From Nocardia pseudovaccinii NBRC 100343 (GTDB lineage: Bacteria > Actinomycetota > Actinomycetes > Mycobacteriales > Mycobacteriaceae), in assembly GCF_001613225.1 (NCBI RefSeq), contig NZ_BDBY01000228.1, positions 1 through 64,000 of the forward strand: a stretch of DNA of 64,000 nucleotides. The letters are read 5' to 3'. Position 1 is the first letter of the stretch. Each line of letters opens with the position of its first letter. Under the pieces are notes generated by a model. The model had not been told where the DNA came from. It saw nothing but the letters and a program-made list of their open reading frames with translations, and did not search any database. The position numbers and the translations under genes were made by a program. Positions 42,823 to 50,872 of the stretch are shown here, in pieces.

Positions 42823-43910
42823 TGCTGAATCGGGTGCTCGGCTCGCAGGCGTTCATGTCGATCGCCGGTGCCGTCGTTGTCGCCGCGCTTGCCGTCGGCG
42901 GGTATTCCATCGCCTTCGATCCGCTGCGGAAGACCGAATCCTATTGCGCCATAATGCCCGACAGCATCGGACTTTATCCGGGCAATCAGGTGACGATGCG
43001 CGGCATCACGGTCGGCACGGTGACCTCGGTGCGGAACCAGGGCAAGAGCGTGCGGGTCGAATTCGATGTCGATGCCGACCATCCGGTGTACGCCGATGCC
43101 TCGGCCACCACCGTGTCCGACACCGTGGTCGCCGATCGCAATCTGGCCGTGCTGTCCAGTGATAAGAACATGCGGCCCTGGGACAGCGGTCAGTGCATCA
43201 CCAAAACGCTCACCCCGAAGAGCCTCACCGAAACGTTGACGGCGCTGTCCTCGCTTTCCGATCAGCTCAACGGATCCGATCAGAATTCGCTGGCCAAGGG
43301 GCTCGCCTCGATCGATGCGGCGACCGCAGGCACCGGTCCACAGGTCAACGAGCTGATTCGCAAACTCGGCTCGGCACTGAAATCCCCCGATGCCGATATC
43401 GGCCATCTGGCAGGCATTTTCGATGCGTTCGCTTCGGTATCGCAGAAGGTGACTCAGTATTGGGGCGACCTGCAGTCCATGCTGGTTCGCATCGGCCCCG
43501 CACTGGATCAGGCCAGTACCGAATTGCTCGGTCCCGCAGTGCAACTCTTCGACGGTCTGCGCCAAATTCTGCCCATGCTCAATGACATCACCACCATGTT
43601 CGGTGATCCGATCATGCGCGCGCTCGACGCCAGTGTGCCGCTGATCAAACTCTTGCGCGCCAATGTCGGTTCGCTGCGCGATGTGGTGCTCATGACGCCC
43701 GCGCTCACCTCGGCATTCCGCACGGTGATTTCCGATGGTGCGCCGGGCATCAGCTATGCGCCGCCGAAGGTGGCCATTGCGCAGCAGAACGCCGAAGAGG
43801 TCTGTGCCGCGGTCAATGCCCTCGCGCCGGGCGAATGCCTGGGCGCCGCGGACGGCTTGGTCGATATGCACCTCGTCCCGCTGGTACTGGGATTGGCAGG
43901 TGGACGATGA
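42822..43910 (+). CDS. mceD: Mce-family protein, MceD position
   Basis: 362 residues from ATG 42822. Helix SIAGAVVVAALAVGGYSIAF followed by MCE domain: YCAIMPDSIGLYPGNQVTMR and GITVGTVTSVRNQGKSVRV. The lower part is helical and ends with an EEVCAAVNALAPGECLGAAD Cys pair. It overlaps mceE by 4 bp. In mycobacterial systems this subunit contributes to the channel that holds hydrophobic cargo. Confidence 0.92.
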   Translation: MLNRVLGSQAFMSIAGAVVVAALAVGGYSIAFDPLRKTESYCAIMPDSIGLYPGNQVTMRGITVGTVTSVRNQGKSVRVEFDVDADHPVYADASATTVSDTVVADRNLAVLSSDKNMRPWDSGQCITKTLTPKSLTETLTALSSLSDQLNGSDQNSLAKGLASIDAATAGTGPQVNELIRKLGSALKSPDADIGHLAGIFDAFASVSQKVTQYWGDLQSMLVRIGPALDQASTELLGPAVQLFDGLRQILPMLNDITTMFGDPIMRALDASVPLIKLLRANVGSLRDVVLMTPALTSAFRTVISDGAPGISYAPPKVAIAQQNAEEVCAAVNALAPGECLGAADGLVDMHLVPLVLGLAGGR

Positions 43911-44944
43911 AAAAGCGTCTCGTGGCGACGGTGCTGGCGACCGGAATCGCCTTGGGCGGCTGTGCTTTCGATCCGTCATCGGTGCCGGTCCCCGGCACAT
44001 CGGTATCCGGAGCCACTTATCGCGTGAGGATCGAATTCGCGAATGTCCTCAACCTGCCCGCCAAGGCCAAGGTGATCGCCAATGGTGCGCAGATCGGCAC
44101 GGTCGACAAGGTGACCGTGGTCCCGGCGGCCGATGCGCCAACGGGCCGCGGTGGATTCGTGGTAGTCGACGCCGATATCGCGAAGTCGGTGCAACTGCCC
44201 ACCACGACCATTGCGGAGCTGCGGCAGAACACCGTGCTGGGCGATATCCACATCGCATTGACCACGCCGTCGAATGGTTTCGGTGCGCTGCTCGGACCCG
44301 ACGGCACCATTCCGATCGAGCGGACCAAGCCGCCGGTACAGCTCGAGGACACCATGGCCGCCATGGCCTTCTTCGTGCAGGGCGGTGCGATCGGCCAGCT
44401 GCAGGACATCATCACTCGATTCAATTCCGTACTGCCGCGGGATCCCCGGGAGACCGCGCGCATTTCGAAGGTGATGGGCGGCGATGCCGCGGATCTGGCG
44501 GCGAATCTCGACCAGGTGGATTCGCTGCTGTACGGCCTGCTCACCAATTCCGAAGTGTTGCATGATATTCGGCCCGAACTGGACAATATCCTCAGTGCGG
44601 AGTCGGTAGCGCAGGTGAATGCGGCGACGAATTCGTTTGCCGGAGTGGCGAATATCTTCGGCGTACTCGGCCCGGTCGGTCGCTCGATGACCTGGCTGGC
44701 GCCGCTGATGCAGGCCGATGACGCGATGCTGCAGGCCTTCGTGCCGATGCTGACCGGTGGTCCGCTGGACCTGCGGTCACCCTCGAATCTGGCCATGCTC
44801 GTCGCGTTATTGCGCGACAAGATCATTCCGTTCGTGGAGCGCGGGCCGAAGCTGAATATCAGGACCGATGGCACCGCGGTATCCGAACCCGAGCAGGTGG
44901 ATCGGATCATTCAAACGTTGCGCATGATCGGAGCGGTCCGATGA
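43907..44944 (+). CDS. mceE: Mce-family lipoprotein, MceE position (LprK-like)
   Basis: 345 residues from ATG 43907. Signal peptide and lipobox LGGC with the modified cysteine at residue 19, as for every MceE (LprK/L/M/N). MCE domain: TYRVRIEFANVLNLPAKAKV and ANGAQIGTVDKVTVV. The lipoprotein is thought to bind cargo or dock at the outer face. Four-base overlap with mceF follows. Confidence 0.93.
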   Translation: MKKRLVATVLATGIALGGCAFDPSSVPVPGTSVSGATYRVRIEFANVLNLPAKAKVIANGAQIGTVDKVTVVPAADAPTGRGGFVVVDADIAKSVQLPTTTIAELRQNTVLGDIHIALTTPSNGFGALLGPDGTIPIERTKPPVQLEDTMAAMAFFVQGGAIGQLQDIITRFNSVLPRDPRETARISKVMGGDAADLAANLDQVDSLLYGLLTNSEVLHDIRPELDNILSAESVAQVNAATNSFAGVANIFGVLGPVGRSMTWLAPLMQADDAMLQAFVPMLTGGPLDLRSPSNLAMLVALLRDKIIPFVERGPKLNIRTDGTAVSEPEQVDRIIQTLRMIGAVR

Positions 44945-45897
44945 AGGTGGGTTCGCTGGCCTCGCTCGGCGGCATCGCCGCCATCCTGATCCTCGGCGCG
45001 GGCTATCTTACCTTCGGTGTGGTGCGGTTCGATCCGCTCGCCGATTACACCAATGTGTCCATGGTGCTGCGGAATTCGGGCAGCCTGGGAGTCGGTTCAC
45101 CGATTCTGCTCACCGGTATCCCGATCGGCAAGGTGACATCGGTGGAGAATACGGCCGCTGGCGTCGAGGTCGGCTTCCGCGTCGACAAGGGCCAGCAGGT
45201 GCCGACCGACAGCACTGTCACCATCGAACAGCTCTCCGCGCTCGGCGAGCCCTATGTGCAGTTCGTGCCGAATACTGACGGCGGGCCGTATCTGAAAGAC
45301 GGACAGCGGCTCGATACCAAAGACATTCGCACACCGCTATCGATTCCGGAGGTGGCGCGGCTGGTCACCAAGACCATGAACCAGCTGGACCCCACTGTGG
45401 TCGGCTCGATCGTGGATACGCTCGGCAAGTCCATCTCCGGCACGTCCGCGGTAATGCCGGAACTGGCACGCTCGGGCGATCTGCTCGCTGCCACCATCAT
45501 GACCAGGGCCTCGAAAATCGCCGAACTGCTCAATAGCTTTCAGCTGGCCGCGAGCGATATCGAATGGGCCGGACCGGCCACCTCGATCGGTGCGCCCGAT
45601 CTGGTGCGGTTCGGTCAGTCGCTGGACGATCTCGTCGAGGCGGTCGGTCGGTTGGTCACGGCGGGGAACAGTCCGGAGATGTATCTGGAGGGCGACGGAC
45701 TGGTGCCGTTCCTGCAGCGGGTGACCGAATGGATGGACAAGGTCGGGCCCGAGCTGAAATCGCTCATTCCGGGGTTGCGGCCGCTGGCCGACGCGGTCGC
45801 GGCCAGTGCGCCGCGCATCGATCTCAGCGGTCTGATCAGTCAGGCGTTGCACGAAACCGGCGATGACGCCGTCAAGGTGCGCGTCGGCATCAAATAA
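44941..45897 (+). CDS. mceF: Mce-family protein, MceF position
   Basis: 318 residues from ATG 44941. N-terminal helix LASLGGIAAILILGAGYLTF, MCE domain VSMVLRNSGSLGVGSPILLT and GIPIGKVTSVENTAAGVEVG, then a helical part. Last gene of the operon; a hairpin terminator follows 6 bp after the stop. The mce-associated (Mas) genes that normally follow mceF in mycobacteria are absent; the next gene is the pentapeptide-repeat protein. Confidence 0.92.
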   Translation: MKVGSLASLGGIAAILILGAGYLTFGVVRFDPLADYTNVSMVLRNSGSLGVGSPILLTGIPIGKVTSVENTAAGVEVGFRVDKGQQVPTDSTVTIEQLSALGEPYVQFVPNTDGGPYLKDGQRLDTKDIRTPLSIPEVARLVTKTMNQLDPTVVGSIVDTLGKSISGTSAVMPELARSGDLLAATIMTRASKIAELLNSFQLAASDIEWAGPATSIGAPDLVRFGQSLDDLVEAVGRLVTAGNSPEMYLEGDGLVPFLQRVTEWMDKVGPELKSLIPGLRPLADAVAASAPRIDLSGLISQALHETGDDAVKVRVGIK

Positions 45898-45903
45898 GGC
45901 ACT

Positions 45904-45921
45904 ACCTGCGCAAACGCAGGT
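45904..45921 (+). terminator. Terminator of the mce operon
   Basis: ACCTGCG-CAAA-CGCAGGT, a perfect 7-bp GC-rich stem with 4-base loop directly after mceF; only a short, non-T tail follows. Confidence 0.6.
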
Positions 45922-46013
45922 CGCAAAAGTTGGTATTTCGCACTGCGATCTTCGGTAGCCTGCCAGCAGAGCTTTTCGTGAAGGTAGTCCCTACTCGGCA
46001 CGAAGGCGGTGTG

Positions 46014-46781
46014 ATGGTGGAACCCGGCGGCGGTACGACATCGAGAAACGATAGCGGTCGTGTCCTGACCATCGCGGCCGTTATCGCCGCCGCGCTCGCG
46101 CTGGTGGTCGCGATCGCGCTGCTGCGATCGAATCAGGATTCGAACAACGACGCACCGACATCGGCCACGTCGAGCGCAAAAGGCAGCACCGCCCGTCAAG
46201 CGCCCCCGCTCGTGCCACAGTCGAACCGTGCGACGACCTCCGCGGGGCAACCGGCGCGCAAGCGTGGCGACGATTGCTCGCACGAAGGGGTCGTCGCGCA
46301 ATGGGATCAGCGCAACGGCCTGTGGGTTTGCGCGCCGCAGGAACAGGCGCGCGAGGCGCACCGGAGCGGCGACGACTGCTCCCACGAAGGGGTCGTCGCG
46401 CAATGGGGACAGTCGCCGGATGGCCACTGGACCTGCATACCGCAAGGTCAGGGCGTCGCGGAACCGCCGCCGGTCCCGCAGAACCAGGTTCCGCAGAATC
46501 CGGTTCCCCAGAACCAGGTTCCGCAGAATCCGGTTCCCCAGAACCAGGTCCCGCAGAACCCGGTCCCCCAGAACCCGGTCCCCCAGAACCAGGTCCCGCA
46601 GAACCCGGTCCCGCAGAACCCGGTCCCGCAGAACCCGGTGCCGGAGAATCCGGTGCCGGAGAATCCAGTCCCGCAGAATCCAGTCCCGCAGAATCCGAAT
46701 CCCAACCCGGTCCCCAATCCGATGCCTGAGAATCCGTTCCCTTTCCTGCCGCCACTGCCCCCGCTGCCCGGATTCCCGTAG
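46014..46781 (+). CDS. Membrane-anchored protein with two Cys/Trp repeats and a VPQN pentapeptide stalk
   Basis: 255 residues from ATG 46014 (GAAGG upstream). One N-terminal helix (about 17-37) anchors it outward. Then two near-identical modules GDDCSHEGVVAQW (85-97 and 119-131), each ending W-x-C-x-P-Q, so each has two Cys and two Trp. Residues 154-228 are 15 tandem VPQN[P/Q] or VPENP units, followed by a Pro-rich tail. No family recognised. The stalk resembles wall-spanning Pro-rich linkers; a role in the cell envelope, perhaps with the Mce system beside it, is inference. Confidence 0.75.
   Translation: MVEPGGGTTSRNDSGRVLTIAAVIAAALALVVAIALLRSNQDSNNDAPTSATSSAKGSTARQAPPLVPQSNRATTSAGQPARKRGDDCSHEGVVAQWDQRNGLWVCAPQEQAREAHRSGDDCSHEGVVAQWGQSPDGHWTCIPQGQGVAEPPPVPQNQVPQNPVPQNQVPQNPVPQNQVPQNPVPQNPVPQNQVPQNPVPQNPVPQNPVPENPVPENPVPQNPVPQNPNPNPVPNPMPENPFPFLPPLPPLPGFP
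46473..46697 (+). repeat. 15 tandem 15-bp repeats encoding VPQN[P/Q]/VPENP
   Basis: In-frame tandem units of about GTxCCGCAGAAyCC(G/A) type, differing mostly at third codon positions and by C/A to give P or Q at position five. Copy number is likely to vary between strains. Confidence 0.85.
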
Positions 46782-46827
46782 CCGAACGACGACGAAATTC
46801 GTTCGACACGGCTGAGATGCTCGATTG

Positions 46828-47709
46828 GTGATCGTTGTCCCCAAATTCTTCGCCGATCGTCTCGTCAAGATTGAGCCTGCGGCTCGGGCTTGGCTGGATG
46901 GTCTGCCCGCACTCGCGGCTCGGTTCGCCGAGCGCTGGGGGCTTCGGTTCGAGGGCGCACCCATGTATGGCTACGGCGGCTTGGTGCTGCCCGCCGTGCG
47001 CTCGGATGGCAATCGGGTTGTGCTCAAACTCGGCCATCTCACTCCCGAGACTCGCGACGAACCGGTCGCATTGACCGCTTGGGCGGGCAATGGCGCGGTG
47101 CGATTGCTCGACAGCGACGCCGAGCACGGCGCGCTCCTGCTGGAACGACTCGATCCCACCCGGTCATTGGACTTCGAGCCCATCGACGACGCGGTTCGGA
47201 TCATCTCCGTCCTGCTGCGTCGGCTCGCCATCCCCGCTCCGCCGGGAATCTCTCGCGACCTGCGTACCGAGGCCGGGCGCATGGTCGAGGAATTACCGAA
47301 GAACTGGCAGCGCCTCGGCAGACCCTTCCCGCGCACGATGCTCGACGCGGCCGTCGACGTCTGCGCTCAGCTCGGTCCGAGTGCGGACCGGCTGCTGGTG
47401 AATGAGGATCTGCACTACGAGAACGTCCTCGGCGGCACCCGCGAACCATGGCTGGTCATCGATCCGCAGCCCCTGGCGGGCGATCTCGAATTCACCACGC
47501 TGTCGCTGCTGTGGAATCGGCGCGCCGAGTCCGCCCTCGACGATCGATTCGCCGCCGTCGTCGATATCGCCGGACTCGATCCGGATCGCGCCCGCGCCTG
47601 GACGCTGGTCCGAGCCGTGCAGAACTGGCTGTGGTTCGTCGAAGACGAGGACACCGAAGACTTCGGCTGGCCCGCCGTCCAGGCCATTGCCCCGTGGGCC
47701 CTGCGCTGA
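46828..47709 (+). CDS. Aminoglycoside/hydroxyurea phosphotransferase-family kinase
   Basis: 293 residues from GTG 46828 (TTG 46825 possible). APH fold of the APH(6)/hydroxyurea type: VVLKLGHLTPETRDEPVAL ATP-binding lysine region, the catalytic VNEDLHYENVLGG (D in the HxDxxxxN-like motif; here NEDLHYENV), and metal-binding WLVIDPQPLAGDLEF. Homologues phosphorylate streptomycin or hydroxyurea. Only an experiment could tell if this copy confers resistance. Transcribed alone. Confidence 0.82.
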   Translation: MIVVPKFFADRLVKIEPAARAWLDGLPALAARFAERWGLRFEGAPMYGYGGLVLPAVRSDGNRVVLKLGHLTPETRDEPVALTAWAGNGAVRLLDSDAEHGALLLERLDPTRSLDFEPIDDAVRIISVLLRRLAIPAPPGISRDLRTEAGRMVEELPKNWQRLGRPFPRTMLDAAVDVCAQLGPSADRLLVNEDLHYENVLGGTREPWLVIDPQPLAGDLEFTTLSLLWNRRAESALDDRFAAVVDIAGLDPDRARAWTLVRAVQNWLWFVEDEDTEDFGWPAVQAIAPWALR

Positions 47710-47842
47710 CGCTCCCGGCTATGCGAAAGAAACGACTCCACGCCACCCGCCCCGCAGACGCCCCATGGCGCAGCCGTCGGCGCGCCAGGCCGACCGAGAC
47801 CAGGCCGCCGAACTTCACCGCTCGACGCTCCGCGCGTCGTCG

Positions 47843-48400
47843 CTACTGGTGAATCGCGAAGGCCGGGAGGACGTAGCGTTCGACGAGAGCGCGCTCGGCG
47901 CTGGGATCGGTTGCGGGCCAGAACAATAGCGAGAGGACCACGCGCACGATCCACTGTCCGGCGAGCGGGTCACCGCTGGTTCCGGTGAGTTCCGTTGCGA
48001 CTTCGGCCAATCGGGGATTGCCCGCGAGATAGGTGTCGACCTCGTTCGGGCTGGTCGTCGTCAGGAAGGCCGTGGCGACCGGGTCGGCGCGGACCGCTGC
48101 GAGCGCGGCGAGTATCGCGTGGGTGATGCGGTCGGGGCCGGTGTGGGCGGTGACGGCGCGCCGGATGATCTCGGCGTTGCGGGCGGTGGCCTCGCTCAAT
48201 ACGGCATCGCGCAATGCCGACTTCCCGCCGACGTAGCGGTAGACCGTCGCGCGCGAGCATCCGGCCGCGGCGGCGACGTGGTCGATATTCAGTCCGGCCA
48301 TGCCCTTGCGGGCGATGAGGTCGGCCGCGGCGGCGTGGATGCGTTCGATCGCGAGGTCGCGGCGGTGGCCGCCGGTGAGCCAGTCGGGGTGTCCGGTCAT
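47843..48400 (-). CDS. TetR-family transcriptional regulator
   Basis: 185 residues from ATG 48400. HTH: AIERIHAAAADLIARKGMAG then LNIDHVAAAAGCSRATVYRY and VGGKSALRDAVL. The small C-terminal ligand domain is normal for the TetR class that regulates a divergent P450. A perfect TGTCTCA/TGAGACA operator lies 30 bp in front of it. Convergent with the kinase. Confidence 0.9.
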   Translation of the reverse strand: MTGHPDWLTGGHRRDLAIERIHAAAADLIARKGMAGLNIDHVAAAAGCSRATVYRYVGGKSALRDAVLSEATARNAEIIRRAVTAHTGPDRITHAILAALAAVRADPVATAFLTTTSPNEVDTYLAGNPRLAEVATELTGTSGDPLAGQWIVRVVLSLLFWPATDPSAERALVERYVLPAFAIHQ

Positions 48401-48429
48401 CGCGACCTCCAGATACGGTTCCAGAAATT

Positions 48430-48446
48430 TGTCTCAGGATGAGACA
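48430..48446. promoter_or_regulatory. TetR operator between tetR and cytochrome P450
   Basis: TGTCTCA-GGA-TGAGACA, perfect 7-bp arms, within the divergent 216-bp interval and 30 bp from the TetR start. Confidence 0.75.
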
Positions 48447-48616
48447 TTCTAGGTGTGGATTCGCAGTACATCAGGAGGTGGGCGGCAGGCTCCGAGACAG
48501 CGTCCGACCTGCGGATTCGGTACCGGAATCTCAGTTTTCCGAGGCTATTGACGAGGGCGGGCGGCACCGCGAAATCTGGTGTGCGGAAACCGAAACCGTG
48601 CCGGAGAGGCGAGCGA

Positions 48617-49834
48617 ATGACCCGAGTTGAAATCGACCTGTTCGACCCCGGGATACTCGACGATCCGTATCCGCTCTACGACCGGCTGCGCACCGAATCG
48701 CCGGTGCACCGCATCGCCGACACCGATTTCTACTTGGTCAGTCGCTGGGATCTGGTCACGGCGGCGACCACCCGCCCCGCCGACTTCTCCGCCAACCTCA
48801 CCGCCGCCCTGGTGCGCCAACCCGATGGTTCGGCGGCGGTCTTCGATCTGGACGGCGGGGGACAGGCCATCCACGTCCTGGCCACCGGTGACGATCCGAC
48901 CCACCAGGCGCACCGCAAACTGGTACTGCCCGCGCTTGTCGCGAAACGCATTCGCGCACTGGAACCCACCATTACCGCTGCGGCGGACCGACTGTGGGAG
49001 GAGGGTTTCCGTGACGGACACATCGAGTGGATGTCGGCCATGGGCGACCGATTGCCGATGACCTTGGTGGCCGAGCTGATCGGCCTGCCCGATGCGGACA
49101 TTCCCCAGTTGCTGGCCTGGGGCTATACGAGTAATGAACTGCTCGACGGCGTGGTCACCACCGACCGGCTGGTTGTCGTCGTAACCGCCGCAACCGAACT
49201 CGCCGATTATCTGCGCCGCCAACTCGTCCGAGCTTGCGACCATCCGGGCGACGACCTTCTCGGTGACCTGGCAAAAGCCTGTGCCACAGGTGAACTCGCC
49301 CGCGATGTCGCCGTCCTGATCCTCATCCAACTCGTCGGCGCGGGCGGCGAATCCACCGCGGGCCTCATCGGCAATGCGACCCGCATCCTCGCCATCGATC
49401 CCGCGCTCCAGACCCGTCTCCGCGCCGAACCCGACATGCTCGCCGCGTTCCTCGAAGAGGTTCTGCGCCTGGAGTCTCCGTTCCGCGCCCACCACCGCCA
49501 CGTCGTCCGCGACACCACCCTCGGCGACACCGATCTCCCCGCGGGTAGCCACCTCCTCCTACTGTGGTCGGCCGCCAATCGCGATCCCGCAATCTTCCCC
49601 GCGCCCAACGAAATCCGCCTCGACCGCCCGGCTCAACGTAATCACCTGGCCTTCGGCAAAGGCATCCACTTCTGCGTCGGCGCGGCCTTGGCCCGGTTGG
49701 AGGCCCGCGTTGCTCTGCAAACCCTCCTGACCCGCGGCACGTCATTCGGCCGTGCGTCGAATCCCGATGCAGCCCAATGGGTTCCGAGCATTTTCGTGCG
49801 CCGCCACCGTCGTCTGGACCTCACCGTCCACTGA
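48617..49834 (+). CDS. Cytochrome P450
   Basis: 405 residues from ATG 48617 (GAGAGGCGAG upstream); the frame reaching back to 48455 does not resemble a P450 N-terminus. Haem motif FGKGIHFCVGAAL with C353; ExxR as EEVLR; I-helix GAGGESTAGLI where the usual E-T pair is E245-S246, a substitution also known in some actinobacterial P450s. A soluble bacterial enzyme needing a ferredoxin partner, none of which is adjacent. Presumably repressed by the divergent TetR. Confidence 0.93.
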   Translation: MTRVEIDLFDPGILDDPYPLYDRLRTESPVHRIADTDFYLVSRWDLVTAATTRPADFSANLTAALVRQPDGSAAVFDLDGGGQAIHVLATGDDPTHQAHRKLVLPALVAKRIRALEPTITAAADRLWEEGFRDGHIEWMSAMGDRLPMTLVAELIGLPDADIPQLLAWGYTSNELLDGVVTTDRLVVVVTAATELADYLRRQLVRACDHPGDDLLGDLAKACATGELARDVAVLILIQLVGAGGESTAGLIGNATRILAIDPALQTRLRAEPDMLAAFLEEVLRLESPFRAHHRHVVRDTTLGDTDLPAGSHLLLLWSAANRDPAIFPAPNEIRLDRPAQRNHLAFGKGIHFCVGAALARLEARVALQTLLTRGTSFGRASNPDAAQWVPSIFVRRHRRLDLTVH

Positions 49835-49847
49835 CAGGTTGGTCTGC

Positions 49848-50216
49848 TCAATGCGGATGCTGCGCCGCGTAGGTCGCCCGCTCCAGCGCCCGCCGCCGCG
49901 CCCGCTCCGGATTCTGCAAATCCGCCGGGAGTCCGTGTTTCGCCAGGCGATGCGCCCGATTCATCGGCATGAAGGCCGTTGTGTAGAACAGTGCGAGCAG
50001 TAGTGCCAACAGCACCATCGACCCGCGCAACCACAATTCGCCTGGGAACAACAGGAATACGGCGAACAGTGGGGTGAACGGCACCAGCCCGCGCACGATA
50101 TGACGTGGCGTCGCGTACTTGCCGGTGAGGTCGTTGCGCACCCATTCGCGCAACGAATCCGGCAGGCGTCGCCCGAAGGCGTAGCCGATCCACTGGATGG
50201 GATTGGGTCGGGTCAT
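49848..50216 (-). CDS. DUF5313 membrane protein
   Basis: 122 residues. MTRPNPIQWIGYAFGRRLPD then REWVRNDLTGKYATPRHIVR, two adjacent hydrophobic helices (LVPFTPLFAVFLLFPGELWL and MVLLALLLALFYTTAFM), a basic tail with ERARRRALER. This is the DUF5313 pattern common in Nocardia and Mycobacterium. Function unknown. It starts 4 bp inside the MarR gene's stop, so it is co-translated with that regulator and is its likely target. Confidence 0.82.
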   Translation of the reverse strand: MTRPNPIQWIGYAFGRRLPDSLREWVRNDLTGKYATPRHIVRGLVPFTPLFAVFLLFPGELWLRGSMVLLALLLALFYTTAFMPMNRAHRLAKHGLPADLQNPERARRRALERATYAAQHPH

Positions 50217-50683
50217 GCGTGCACTCCTCGTGCGGTGGCAGGGTCACCCGCGCGACGCGCGGCCTCGTTGACCCGGGTCAGTACTTCGCGCAGTTCCTCC
50301 AGATCCGCCAATGTCACGCCGAGCCGCTCCACCACGGCGGGCGGAATCCGCTCGGCCTGCTTGCGCAGCGCCCGCCCGGCCGGGGTCAGATCCACCACGA
50401 GGTTGCGCTCGTCACGACTATCGCGACCTCGTGTGATCAGCCCGGCCGACTCCAGCCGCTTGAGCAGCGGCGAGAGCGTCGGCGAATCCAACTGAATCGC
50501 CTCGGCAATCGCCTTCACCGACATCGGCGCCTCACCCCACAGCGCCAACATCACCAGATACTGCGGATGCGTGAGCCCGAGCGGCTCCAACAGTGGGCGG
50601 TACACACCGAGCACCGACCGATTGGCCACGGCCAGCGCGAAACACACCTGCCGATCCAGCCGCAACGGATCGTCGATCTCCAT
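50213..50683 (-). CDS. MarR-family regulator, OhrR-like
   Basis: 156 residues from ATG 50683 (AGGAGG upstream). N-terminal LRLDRQVCFALAVANRSVLG matches OhrR, with reactive Cys 14 in the peroxide-sensing position, and HPQYLVMLALWGEAPMSVKA continues the match. The wing contains GRDSRDERNLVVDLTPAGRAL. OhrR normally senses organic hydroperoxides and represses ohr; no ohr gene is adjacent, only the DUF5313 gene. Repeats upstream (50715-50736) may be its operator. Confidence 0.85.
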   Translation of the reverse strand: MEIDDPLRLDRQVCFALAVANRSVLGVYRPLLEPLGLTHPQYLVMLALWGEAPMSVKAIAEAIQLDSPTLSPLLKRLESAGLITRGRDSRDERNLVVDLTPAGRALRKQAERIPPAVVERLGVTLADLEELREVLTRVNEAARRAGDPATARGVHA

Positions 50684-50714
50684 GGCACCTCCTAGGTTCG
50701 CCATCAAACTTAGC

Positions 50715-50736
50715 GCATGAATAGTTAATGCATGAA
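50715..50736. promoter_or_regulatory. Candidate OhrR/MarR operator
   Basis: GCATGAA recurs at 50715-50721 and 50730-50736 around TAGTTAAT; the AT-rich centre also forms an imperfect dyad CATGAA/TTAATG, 30 bp before the MarR start. Confidence 0.35.
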
Positions 50737-50872
50737 GTGTTAGTGTTCGAGCTCACCGGCATGGGTGCGGCAGGCGAAGGATGCTTTAGCTGTGCGCGCT
50801 GGTCGTCGCCAACCTCGGCTGAGCGGCGTTGTCTTCACCGGATCTGGAGCGGGCCCTCGATAGCGTGGATGC

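Noticed and set aside
46473..46697. Possible CRISPR or non-coding tandem array, and an open minus-strand frame of GTGF repeats
   Set aside because: The 15-bp periodicity is continuous with no unique spacers, is in frame with a start and signal-anchor protein on the plus strand, and substitutions favour third codon positions. The minus-strand frame is the mirror image.
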